NCBI GenBank assembly: GCA_035610365.1 | Contig: CM069432.1 | Span: 70,808,520 to 70,872,519 of the forward strand | Direction: 5' to 3' | Length of the DNA: 64,000 nt | Source of the DNA: Aquatica leii | Taxonomy: Eukaryota; Arthropoda; Insecta; Coleoptera; Lampyridae | Shown: positions 10,716 through 34,640 of the stretch, piece by piece | How positions within the stretch are numbered: position 1 is the stretch's first letter | How the letters are laid out: every line of letters starts with the position of its first letter | Program-made: the position numbers and the translations under genes | The notes under the pieces: generated by a model | What the model was told of the DNA's origin: nothing | Database searches by the model: none | What the model saw: the letters and a program-made list of their open reading frames with translations, nothing else

Positions 10716-13700
10716 CTCTAGAATTATTACTGTCTATTATTCTCACCAGTTCTCGACCTAATTACAAAACTTTGTTTATAAATATAATGTTTATTTTCAT
10801 AAACTTTCATGTAATTATACAAATTTTTGAATTACGTGTATAATTTGTGGTAATTTTACGTTCAAACGTAAAAGGCAAGATATATGCAAATTAAATCAAT
10901 TTTACAATGATTACCATTATTTACTAATAGCATGTACTTGTACAAGATAACGATGGTATGTTTTGTGGTTAGTACGTATCAGTTACGCGTTCATTCACAA
11001 TAAGGATTAGATAGAAAACCTTGAAATATTTTTATTGTACAATAAGACTTTCTCTTTAGAGGCTATTATATATAAATTGAATAATTGTTAAATTTCCATG
11101 TTCAAATATTCAATCATTGTAAAGAAACATAATTGAAAATCTGAAGATAAAGTAATAGTCAAATTTCAGTTAATTTAACTTGAGTTAGCTTGTATAGAAA
11201 AAACAAGAATTTCTTACTAAAATAAAATGCTATAATACCTACTTATAAATAATAATTTAAAGGCAAACAATTATTATTAAGATAAGAATCTTATATTCTA
11301 TTGTCAATTTTATTATACAAAAGGCTAAAAGAATTTCTAATCTCATTCTTTGGGTTATACCTTGCTTTTATTCTTCTTAATTCTTTATGATTGTGATTAG
11401 CGTTCTTGCACGCAATTAGTCAAGTTGAGCGGTGTCAATTTTAAGTTTAAGTAAAATAAATCGTGATTGTTGTAACTACAAAAATATATTGTATTCAATC
11501 CAATTAATGATTTGCTAATGTGACCGTATCATAGAAGCAGTAATAAATCTAAAGCGTGTTACAAAACAAACCAGAGTAACAATGGTTTATATGAGTGACA
11601 CTGAAATAACGACCGACAGCAAAGTGCCGTATCTGGTCCGGAGCAGTGAGACTAAGTGATTTATGCCATATGCTCCTTAAGAAAGGCTCAAGCATCTATT
11701 TTTTGCCCGTATTCGAAAGTGTCAAACCATAAATCGTACAGACAAAGGAAGCCTATTGAGTACAGGGCCAGAAACTATTCAAGTTTTAGGGCACATAGTT
11801 GTAGCTTCTCATCATATATTGCTATTTTTAATATAGAAAATGTTACATAGTAAAAATCGTTACTTTCAATGTTTTAATTAAAAGTAATAGAAAAAGTATT
11901 TTAATTTAAAGTAACGCTCACGATTCATAATTTAGAATTATGTACCTTTTTTAAGTAATTAAATGGGAAGTTCGACAACTGCTATAAATTTGATGTACAT
12001 CTAAATGGTGTGGAAATAAATTAAGATGTCCGCCGTGCTCACCTATTCCTTACTTAGCTTATAACGAAGGTACCTAAATAAAAATGATTTACATCCATTA
12101 ATTTTGCTATAATTCAAGCGAATTACTTTTATACTGTTTATATTAATAAACCTATTCTGAGGGTTTAACTTGGTGTTGCTCAAATCAACCTAGTAACGTA
12201 AAGAATACCTTAATATATTTAAACAAAATAAGTAGAATAAACATTACAGAAACAAGTTCACGTTTCAGTTATTATTAACACCTTCAATTAATTTACTTTT
12301 TAATTAATATTGTATAGAGCCATTGAAAATCAGCATACGCTTTTCCAAATTTATGGTTGTAGTCATTCCTTTTAAAAAGTAATCAAGCCTAACTTAAAAT
12401 CACCAAAAGATCATGTTTTATAATAAGTTTCTAATTAGTAGGTATTTTAAGAAAAATCTGTAGTAATAAGTACAGTTCCTTAATTTTTTACAACATGTAT
12501 AAAGTTTGAATTCAAAAAAATTTATATAGCTATTAATTTGACCGATAAAAATATTTTGAATTCTTAACATATTTGAAATTTTATATTCATATGTGTCATT
12601 AATTATTAATAATACGAAACAACACAAAACTATCAAATTCCGGTATTTTAATGATTATTTGTTATATTTAAACTTGAGGTAGATTGTTTCTTTTCGGAAT
12701 AAAGATAATTTTTTTAACTAAAACCTCAAATGTTAATAAGATGAAAAAATTTATAAAGGTGTTTTGTATATGAGATCTTTATGTGGGTGTTAGAAAAAGT
12801 TAGTATAAATACACAAGATAAAACCTATTTATTTTAAGTGCTATATTGTCAATTCCAGTATTTAGTTTAGATAATAGTGTACCTATTAACGAATGTATTA
12901 TTTTTGTTTTAATATAATCGTGATGCAGCTCAGCTAAAGCGGATCTAACTAAATCATAGTTTAGACATATTACAATTTTTCAAGCTTCACTAAAACAAAT
13001 TTACTAATCTATTTAAACCTCTATAAAATTTATTTACTACAAATTTAAGTGTAATATGATCCAATTACAAAAATATTAAACCTACACTAAAATTTAATTA
13101 ACCTAAATACAATTAAAACTAAAAGTACCTAATTGTTAAGCAAAGATAAAACTTTCGAGTAATTTTTTTTTACTAACGGTAACTTTAATAAGAGAAATAA
13201 AAGATCCCGTTTATTAATTTAAAAAAAAACTTATTAACGAGGTATAAAAATTAAATAATTTTTTCAATATTGTATCCTGTATTTCAACTGTTTATAAAAA
13301 TATATACAGTTTTAATCAAATTACCTACACTTATGACAAAAATGAGACTTAATTTTTATTTATCTTACTAGTTAACGCATTTTTGATAGACTTTTGTTTT
13401 AATAAAAAGAGCAATAGAATTTATTTACATTTAAAACTTTGTAAACTTGACTTTGTTGTCAAGATGATGCTTTTTTGAAATCGATTTACCTACTGCGTAT
13501 TGAAAAGAACGCACAGCGTCGTGTTTAAAACATAAACATCTATCAGTATGCAATTAATTACAGTTTTCTCTGTGTTTTATTTTTATCTAAAAATACGCAG
13601 AAGCTAACGTAAAATGCTTTTCGAAATTTATAAACAATAAGGTATATTAGGCTGTCTACAAAAATTAAAACTTAGTTCTGTATATTTTCAGTGGAAATCG

Positions 13701-13799
13701 TTAATAAACAAATAGGGAAAATGTGTATTTTGTATAACTTTACGCTTTATTTATTTTTAAAAGAAATCATTCGAATCGCAACATCACACCTGATATTAT
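10716..13799. other. AT-rich upstream DNA, no gene recognised
   Basis: Nothing firm. An isolated 25-codon ATG frame (11582-11659, MVYMSDTEITTDSKVPYLV then RSSETK) sits in slightly GC-richer sequence but has no recognised family. Confidence 0.4.
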
Positions 13800-14100
13800 A
13801 TCAACAAACAGAAGTGTTGAACGACTTTGAGGACGCTGTCAGATTTGTCTGACAACGTGGTAAGACTTGCTCTTTGCTATCACTTGTTTACGTCAATTCT
13901 AAGTGTTTGAAAGATTTATTCGGGCCGCTCAATCATTTTTCATGAGAGCGCATCCTAGACAAACCCGCAGGAGACGCCGCCGGAGGCAACGGTGATTGGC
14001 ACTGACAAGTTGTCATCAGTCTGGTGCTTGCAAGGCTCGTGCAAGGCTTATAGCACAGCATACTATGAAATGATGATGGATGACGATGTACGATACTCTT
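13800..14100. promoter_or_regulatory. GC-richer island with Meis-type half sites, candidate hth enhancer
   Basis: About 2 kb before hth. It contains CTGTCA (13836-13841, reverse of TGACAG), TGACA at 13850-13854, TGATTGG at 13993-13999 and the near-palindrome TGACAAGTTGTCA at 14003-14015. The frames through it are low quality on both strands. It reads as regulatory DNA, which is an inference. Confidence 0.35.
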
Positions 14101-15529
14101 TGATCGCTTTCTTATATAAAACGAAAACAATCTTTAATTTAACACACAAATTTGAATTAAATAAATTTAATTTTTTACACGTATATTTTCTAATACGTAC
14201 TTATTTTTATAGTAATAGTTTATCCAATATTTAACTTTTAGTAGTTTTCATTCAGTTTAAAAAATGTTAATTATCATAATAAAATAAAAAACAGGGATAC
14301 TTATTTAAACACAGAAACACATTTCTGACGTTGAAATTTTATATTTTATGAATCAAAATAAACTATGCTTAATAAAAAATTAAAATTCTATTATTTAAAA
14401 TTTAATAAATTTGTAATTCCTTATTATTTGAATATGTAAAATAATATTATTTACATGTTATTGTGTGTAAATGACCTCCTAATGTTTATAATACCTACTA
14501 TTTTTCACAGAAGGATACTTTACAATTTATTTCAGAAAAATAAATTTTAACTGAAGTAAATAACGAACAAAATGTAAAATCAAAAATAAGTGTTCGGTGC
14601 CTACATCTTAAGTAATTATTATTAATTACGCAAGTTTGTTACGTAACTTATTTAAATGATTCTTGTACATAGGTATTACTATTAATGACATACTTAAACA
14701 TAATAAATACCATCGTTAAGATACTAACAATGACATAAGTTTTCTAGATTGATAATTAAAAAAGGCATACTTTCTCTATATGCTCTATGTTTGTACCACT
14801 ATTTAAGCTTATACAAGTAAAAGCCTCCACAAAAACCCGACGGAAAACTGCTTAAAACTTTTTGTCTCAACAATTATACATTTATTTCTTAAGAAAATAG
14901 ATTTTCAGTAAATATGCAGCTAACCAGCTTTTAGGTTTAAACTTCAAGATTGATTTTTTCTTAGTTAGTTACAATCCTGTTTACTAGTTCCAATGCAACA
15001 ATAAGTTAATTTTTGATTGAAAGTGCATGATTTAATTCATTAAGATTTTAAACAAATAAAAATGGCATGTTTGACATAAAGAGTAGGTTTTGGATCCTAC
15101 AAATGAAATTATGAAGTTAGTGTTATATTTATTCTAGTCGATTTAATAATTAATTTTTAGAATTTTTTGAAATTGCATTATTGGTAGATAGATGCTCGTT
15201 GCTATATTAGATTTTTTGCGTTTGTTTTTGAAGCCGCGATTTGTGCCATTTTAAGAATTGCGGTTGAAGCAAGTGTCGTGTGTTTATAAAAGATTGTACA
15301 CATTTTTTGTGGTTTGGTGGAAGTCTTGCATTAATTGCGTCTTAAGTTGGGGTTGTGGTCACTGCCGTGTTAGATTAAACACAATTAATAACTATCTGTC
15401 ATAAATTATTAATTTATGGATTTTTATATGCTCAATTAAGAAAATCATAAAAATTGTAAAAGATATAGTAAGTTTGTCAAGCTGAGTTTTTTAAATTAAT
15501 TCGATGGATTAAATGCGCGCAAAATCCTT
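14101..15529. other. AT-rich DNA just upstream of the hth promoter region
   Basis: No gene, RNA or repeat was recognised. GC content rises towards 15500. Confidence 0.4.
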
Positions 15530-15702
15530 GATCCTTACGCAGGTACAGCGCAATCGGGCTGTGCATGTGCATGGTGGGTATTAGTAGTACGGACGATCAG
15601 AATAGCGCGAGCGCGGTGTTACAGCCGCCATTGGCTGTGGGGCGGGTAAGTTTCCTGACAGATCATTCATCTGAAGCCCCACTCTGCCCCCGCCGACGGC
15701 CG

Positions 15703-15712
15703 TGATTGACAG
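15703..15712 (+). promoter_or_regulatory. Exd/Hth (Pbx-Meis) composite binding site TGATTGACAG
   Basis: The ten bases TGATTGACAG exactly match the known composite site for PBC-Meis/Prep heterodimers (TGAT half for Exd/Pbx, TGACAG half for Hth/Meis). It lies 292 bases before the hth start codon, with a second TGACAG at 15656-15661. Binding in this species is inferred. Confidence 0.5.
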
Positions 15713-16003
15713 TTGGCAGACGACTGCGGAACGCGCAGGATCTCCGCACGCGCTCCGGATCACCTCACGGCGCAGCAGCAGAAACAAACCCTGCTCATGC
15801 TCATGATTCGGATCTCCAGGTGCAGCACGTGGAGGCGCCGCGTGTGATGTGACCACGACGACTGCGATCAGAATTTTTCTTAAAAACGCGAGTGAATTTG
15901 TGACTGGGCCCGGGCCCATATATATGTGCAGTGCAGTGGATTGTGACTCGGTATAACGGTGGCCCAACACGCAGACTACCCTGGTGCGACCGGCAGGGCT
16001 TTC

Positions 16004-16018
16004 ATGGCTCAGCCACGG
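16004..16018 (+). CDS. hth: homothorax coding exon 1 (MAQPR)
   Basis: Fifteen coding bases read ATG GCT CAG CCA CGG, followed at once by the donor GTAGGT. MAQPR is the standard start of insect Hth and joins in phase 0 to the YDEG of the next exon. An in-frame TGA at 15944 lies upstream with no ATG between, so this ATG is the first possible in its frame. The start context has G at +4 but a pyrimidine at -3, so it is not a strong Kozak site. The rest of this exon is 5' UTR, and its transcription start cannot be placed from sequence. Confidence 0.9.
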
Positions 16019-16320
16019 GTAGGTGTCATCGACGCATTTCTCTCAAAAGCAATATGTTACAAGAGAATTCGAGTCAATCGTTATTATGCCGCCAATAAGT
16101 CAGGATTGAAAAGGCGTTTGATTAGCATCCTTCCACGAGGAAAGCACAAAAAGTTCTCCAAAGTATAAATCATTGTTATTGCGGAATACGTCAGTTGGGC
16201 CCGGAGGGTTGTAGATATCGGTGTTCTGATAAATCTTACAGCGGGCGTCGGGGCGTCGATGTGATGTTTTTCTAGTGCTGCAGTGCTATCAATCTACACG
16301 TAATGAATGAAGACTGGTCA

Positions 16321-19300
16321 TATATCATTCACGGGTTACGCACTCTGCATATCACAAATATATTTGCCACACTCGACGGCATTATTCTTATACTCATAAA
16401 TTCATTACATATGTAGTACATAACAGGAATTTTTTAATTAAATTCGTCCCAATTAATAAATAAACGCGATTTCATTGAGCTTACAGCTTAATCTCTGCTG
16501 TAATTATTGTATAGTTTAGGCAACTGTAAGTTGGTACCAATGATATTGGTGTACGGGAACCTCAGGTTCAATCGTATATGTAATCGACCCTAGAAAATTT
16601 TATTGTGCATACAAATTAGTTATGTGCTGGCAAATAAAAAGAAGCGGTCTCCGTTTCTCAATGCTCTAAGATTATTATAGTCTCATGCCTTTTAGAAATA
16701 CCTTTTAATTCTTTTAAATTTCATGAAGAAGCATTTTACTATAAAGAACATACCTTATACCTGCATTAAAAAAAACTGGCCTCTGTCATTTTTGTATAGT
16801 CATCCAAACATTCCTGACATGTCTCCACCATTTTTTGTCCACATATTTATAAACTCCAGTAAAAGCTTTAGTATTTCTACAGAAATATATTTAAATCGAA
16901 TCCGTCGCTAAGACATTAACATATTTTAAGTGTTCCGCCAACAAGAGTAATCGTTAAGAAAAGAAGCAAAACAATTATTTCAAATTCCTTGTTGAAGGAA
17001 AAATGGGAAAAGTCGCGTGTTTTAAATTTTTTATTCAAAAGAAATTATATTTCAATAAAATCGCGGCGGAAAAGTTCTTTTACTGGGGTGTGCATCCTGA
17101 TGTTTCCACCTAAGCGACGCTCAATTGTTACCTAGCATTGCCAACTTAGTAATCTTCCAACAATATCAAGCAGTTAAAATGACATCTTCAAATCATTTTG
17201 TACACTTAAAAAAACTTTAAGTCGTATAACACACTCCGCGTCTGTTTAGTACTCCATGAAATTTTACGACGACATCCATTCCAACAAGTTCCTACTTTAG
17301 ATCCCCGTAAAACCGATTCTAAAAACTAAAATAACACTAATGCTATTACCGGTATATTGAAACTAAGTTAACACCATATTAATTAATTTTAAATTAGGAT
17401 ATTTTTCATTATTTTTTCCATATTTACATTTTTCACTTTTAAGTTTAGTTTTTGGTATAAAAATGCAGTTATAAGTAGATATTGCATCATTACAAATGAA
17501 AAATATGAGGGCTTCGAAGATAACAAAGGATATAATCGGCGAGCCGTTTATACTAAAAAATTATCAGTGCAACATAGTGATCGTATTATTAAAAAATATT
17601 AATAGTGGTGTTAGTGCTGTAATTTTTTACAATTTAATAAATAATGTAAGTTAACAGTAATTTTAGCCTAATAGTTATTGTAAATATTGGGAGCGTGGAT
17701 AAACATGAAAATGATTTATTGTCAGTGATTTAAAAGTTGAGAATTTATATCAATACCCGTTATTATTTTCTGAAGATTGCTTTAAAATAACATATTGCCA
17801 TTATAGAGAAAACTACCGACGGATCACTTAGTAGTAATCTCTGCATAATCTATACTACATAGAAAATTCGGTGAAAATATATATCCGTTTCAATAAGAAT
17901 TTGCTAAGTATATAAATTTTTCAGTTACAATTTTAAATAATAATAGTTTTAAACTTTTTTGTGGAAATTTTTTACCGTCCGACGGCAAAGTTAGTTTAAT
18001 TTCATGCAAATGTTTTAACTACCTTCTTATAGTTATTCTAAAGTTTAGTAACTTTTTAGAATATGTAGGTTTTTTTTTGATTCATTTAAGAATCAAAAGT
18101 CTTTTAACACCCTTAATTAAATATACTATTCTGCAAAGTTTGCACTCTATCGTCGGTAACGTTTTCATTCAATCAGAATTCCTAACAATCCGAATTTATT
18201 TTTCAAATATGGCTTTTGTTTATCGTTTAAAAAAAATTTGACGGCTTAAAAAATAGTAAATTTTATTTTTAGTCAAGTTAACCTTTCCAAAATAATATTA
18301 ATTTAGAAGACTGTAATTTCATGTTTTTAAATTAATTTCTTTTTTCAAAATAAGTTTAAACAATTTAGTTATTATACCTTAATTTATTTTTTTTAAATAA
18401 CTTCTAAATTCCTTGATTTTAACATAATTAAGATACAGACAGTAAGGGAAATTGTTACACCACATAATTTTGAAATGTATGTAAAACAACAATAATAATG
18501 TAACATTCTTCTTTTAACGAAATGTTAAATGTATACTATTAATTAACTCGCCTTAAACAAATAGATTTGAGTCTTAATTAACCTAATTCCGTATTTATAT
18601 GGCAAACTTTAAGTTAGAGGATTACGGTACCTAATCTTTTTAATTTACTTATGATTAGAAAGCCAGTCTTTTTATCTTAATCTTTAATTTATAAAATTCT
18701 CAAAAAAAAAAACAATCGTGTATTTTTGCAGCGGCTACAAGATCAAACGTTAAGTTCGTCTTTATTTACTTGATCATTTGCATTCTATTATAATCGGCTG
18801 TATTCTTTAAATCATTTTCAAAATCTTACATTAAATTATAAAACATTGTGTTTGGTTGTGTACTATCTTATTGAAATTGATATTTTTGCTATAATTTCTA
18901 TTATGTATAGATGCCGAATTTGTTCACACAATAAAAACGGAAACATTAGTTACAATATTTTACAAATAGAATTTTATTAGGTAGTAGTGCTAATGCCGTG
19001 TGAATTACAATGAAATAAAGGCAATACTAATATACTACGTACACGCTCTGTTAATTACACATAGTGTAAATTATTTTTGGCATTAATGGACGGTAAAGAT
19101 TGATACATAAAATATTGAAGTGTGACCAGTTGTTTATATAAAAGCACCCATACATATGACAAACGCTTTTGTCTTTATTGTTATGACAGTATGTGCAAGG
19201 TAAATAAACATCCTTGAAAAGTAATTACCTCACACCAAAAATTATTAATTCGCGTTTTCACTTAGAAACACAAAAAACACGTAGTAAACATTCTTAAAAC

Positions 19301-20193
19301 AAGACAAAAAGGTCACCCATCAAGTTTTTACAAACAGAATAAATTAAACTTTCTCGCTTCAAAGTAAAATTAATCTTGGAATTATTTTTGAAATCAAAAA
19401 TTTATAATAATTTTATTTTTGTTATGAATTAACTTCATCGTAAATTAAGATTTTATAATCTGAATCTTTTTTCTTAAAGTATATGTACATAAATAAACAT
19501 TTTTTTATTGCTGCCGGAATGATTTTTTTATGTTTAATTACATTACAAATTACATTGTAGGTAGTATCTAGTTTTTTGTAAAACTTAATACGCATAAACA
19601 ATAAAACCTATTTCTTCATATTTTTGTGCAAGGATACGGTTAACTTACTTCTATTATTAGTTGTTTTGTTTGTTACTTTTTAATTTTTATTGCGGAAATA
19701 ATACAATTTAATTAAGGAAATTAAAGAATTGTTTAAGTTGTAATTGTATATTACAGCACTGTTTCAAATTATTAAAAATTTAAACTGCTTTTAATCAATC
19801 CGTATTTTAAACATAAAAAAGCGTTTATATTAGAATGTGCGACAACTTTATTGTCGGATTTTAATTATGTCATACAAATATTAGCGGAATGCGATCAGCT
19901 TGTCAATACTATCTGTATTTAACTCGTCTAATTGGAAGTGCAAGTTTTTTTTTAAGTCTTCGGTTAGAACAACATCCATATTACCGTCGGTAAACAAGAT
20001 ATTTTTTAAATAAATGTACTACGCATTGTTAATAGAAAATATAATTTGATATGTTTTGTAGTGTGTGGGTGTGGGGATGATGGTCAAAATAATAAAAGTA
20101 ATATATTGAACGCCCATTAACTTATCGATTGACTCGAATTTGTTTAGGTTAGTTTTATGTTTTTTTCTTCTTATTTACGCGGTGTACTTACAG
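16321..20193. other. hth intron 1, remainder (AT-rich)
   Basis: Apart from the GC-rich start, the intron is AT-rich with no recognised gene or transposon. It ends in the acceptor GTACTTACAG. Confidence 0.5.
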
Positions 20194-20423
20194 TATGACG
20201 AGGGAATTCATCCTGGATATATGGACGGCGGTGCGGCGGCGGCGGGTGGCCTTTATGAGCCCCACGTAGCCCACCGACCTACATTACAAAGTCTTCACCA
20301 TTCCCCACATTTAAATCACGGTATGCATCCTTACCATGCGAACCATGTCAATCCGGCCGCCAACCATGTTATGGGAGGTGCAGTACCAGACGTCGGTAAA
20401 AGGGACAAGGACGCCATCTATGG
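20194..20423 (+). CDS. hth: homothorax coding exon 2 (N-terminal His/Ala/Gly-rich region)
   Basis: Encodes residues 6-81 plus two bases of Gly82. The acceptor is ...GTACTTACAG before TATGACGAG and the donor is GTAAGT. The segment opens with YDEGIHPGYMDGG, has an Ala-Gly run, then a His/Asn-rich stretch (MHPYHANHVNPAANHVMGG), and ends with VPDVGKRDKDAIYG, where the HM domain begins. The open frame extends 54 bases upstream of the acceptor, but that part is hydrophobic intron read-through with no Hth similarity, so I end the exon at the splice site. The low-complexity part is the fastest-evolving region of the family. The KRDKDAIYG end is nearly invariant. Confidence 0.92.
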
Positions 20424-32827
<12,404 letters not shown>

Positions 32828-34640
32828 GTATTAAAGCGGAAATCTTCAGAACACGGAAGCGGAAGGTGGATTGCAATCCCAAACTACAAAATATCATAAA
32901 TATAACCCTATGAATATAGAATGTAACCAAATCAGCTTATTGCCATTTACCAGAAATTTATGATTATACTGTTAACAAACTACAATTACGCTTTTTACTT
33001 TCCTATAAAGAAGGTATAGCGATCGCAATTTTTTTTCAAAAAATTTTTATTGCATAATTTAATGTTTCAATGTCTTCTGATTCAGAAAAATTTATTTTTG
33101 ACAAAAGAATTTAGGCGTTTGTCTGTGTGTAACGATGTACCCAACGATAACTCTCAAACCAAAAGTCCTAGTTCTCTTGGTTCTATCAAAAGATGGGTCT
33201 GATAAAGAAACCGAATGTGGGTGTATCCGCCATTTTTAACAGTTTTTCTTATATACTTATACTGTATGTATGTAAATTATTCGAATTATTTTAACAGTTT
33301 CTTATAGAGTTAATTCTTCTTAACAATTTATTTAAATAATTTTTTTTTCTATTAGATATTTGATTTATAATTTAAAATAAATTCCATATATAATACCAGG
33401 TTCGAAACGATTTTTTGTAGAAAAAAATCCATATCTTGAAGGGAAAGCAAAATACGTTAAAAAATAACAATTTTTCTCTATATTCTTGACTTGTTTATAT
33501 ACCGAGTGCTCCATCTTAATTAAATTATCTTTGGATGTACCTACGATAACTCTCGAACCAAAAGTCTTAGTAACTTCAAATTTGGTATGGAGCTGACTTT
33601 TCATATTCTCTCAGTTTTATTAAAAAATTGGTTTCTTTATCAGAAACCGTAAGTGGGTGTATCCGCCATTTTTAACAGTTTTTCTTATATAATTTTGTAC
33701 GTATGTAAATTATTCGAATCATTTTTACAGTTTCTTATAGAGATAATTCTTCTTAACAATTTATTCAAATAAAAAATTTCTAACATTAACAGTTTATCAT
33801 ATATTTAATTTGTAATTTAAAATGAATTTACAAATATAATATAGTTTCGAATCCTGCCTGCGTTGATTTTTTTTACTGATTTACTAAAGGGGTAAGTAAT
33901 ATCGAGGCGCACGAATATAAGGCTTACTCGATATGATCTTAATGAAATCGAGGAGAAAAGTTTCAAAAAAATTATAGCATGCTAGGAAAACGTTTACATA
34001 TCACTTCAAAATGGTTTTATGACAAAATAACCTTAAAAAAATATGTATATATGACATTCCTTCATCATTTGTTATAGGAAAGTCGTGTGGTGATCACACC
34101 AGTTTTTTTTTAAATAGATTTTATATGTACAGTTGAGTGTACAGTAAAAACTGTTAAAACATAATCTGTTGGGATGTTAGAGATATCTACCTTTTGATTA
34201 AAGTCTATACACTGATATTTTTTATTCAACATTATTAACACTTATGTAATGTTTCACCTATACTAACTTAACACTTGCGGAATAATGGTTTTTGTATAAT
34301 AACAAAAGAATTATTCAAAAACCCACAAACAAATTTCAAGTAAACATGCTTTCTGATAAATAATGTGTTATTAAACTACTAAACCGGGCTTACTTACCAC
34401 TAAATACTCCGCCAAATTCTTTAAAAACTAGCTTTAAGTTTATAACACTGCCGGAAGCATATTTTTTCTTGCGAATGGTAAAATCACAATAATAGATTTA
34501 CAAATTTCTTGTAAATGCGATAGCTTATTTCATTACATTCCGCCAAGTTTAAACGTGTGGTATTTTGTAGTTTGGGGTCTCAGTTTACTTTCCGTTTTCA
34601 CGTTATGGAAATTTCCGTTTTTAAAGGTTCAAATATGTAT
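32828..34640. mobile_element. possible non-autonomous element bounded by an inverted dispersed repeat
   Basis: The same roughly 130-bp repeat occurs at 32828-32962 (+) and 34484-34640 (-), each with CGGAA words and CCCCAAAYTACAAAATAY. They face each other across about 1.5 kb of noncoding DNA that includes an internal direct duplication. This looks like the ends of a non-autonomous DNA element, but a target-site duplication and exact termini were not identified. A third copy of the end repeat is at 6745-6880. Confidence 0.45.
33145..33860 (+). repeat. direct duplication, two units offset by about 400-436 bp
   Basis: CGATAACTCTC (33145; 33544), GTGTATCCGCCATTTTTAAC (33221; 33657), TGTAAATTATTCGAAT and TTCTTCTTAACAATTTATT occur in the same order in both halves. 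The later offset is 37 bases larger, so unit 2 carries an insertion (or unit 1 a deletion) between the first two blocks. It is noncoding. Confidence 0.75.

Larger units (their letters stand above)
15530..16320 (+). promoter_or_regulatory. hth: GC-rich hth 5' end: candidate promoter, 5' UTR and start of intron 1
   Basis: The most GC- and CpG-rich stretch around exon 1. Visible items: TGACAG (Hth/Meis half site) at 15656-15661; TGATTGACAG, a perfect Exd/Hth composite site, at 15703-15712; an inverted CCAAT (ATTGG) near 15630; the palindrome GGGCCCGGGCCC at 15906-15917, followed directly by ATATATATG (15918-15926), which could be TATA-like. A consensus donor GTAAGT at 15646-15651 could mark an alternative noncoding 5' exon. 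The GC-rich character continues past the exon 1 donor to about 16300. The transcription start is not determinable here. Confidence 0.55.

Noticed and set aside
13933-14234. Overlapping frames on both strands in the 14-kb island
   Set aside because: Neither has known domains; the clustering of short binding sites fits regulatory DNA better.
15581-15970. 129-codon minus-strand frame across the hth 5' region
   Set aside because: It runs through the GC-rich promoter/5' UTR, starts at no supported site and has no family resemblance. GC-rich DNA gives long chance frames.
20140-20193. In-frame extension MFRLVLCFFLLIYAVYLQ before exon 2, looking like a signal peptide
   Set aside because: It is the pyrimidine-rich intron end read through. 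The acceptor CTTACAG and the MAQPR exon explain the true start.
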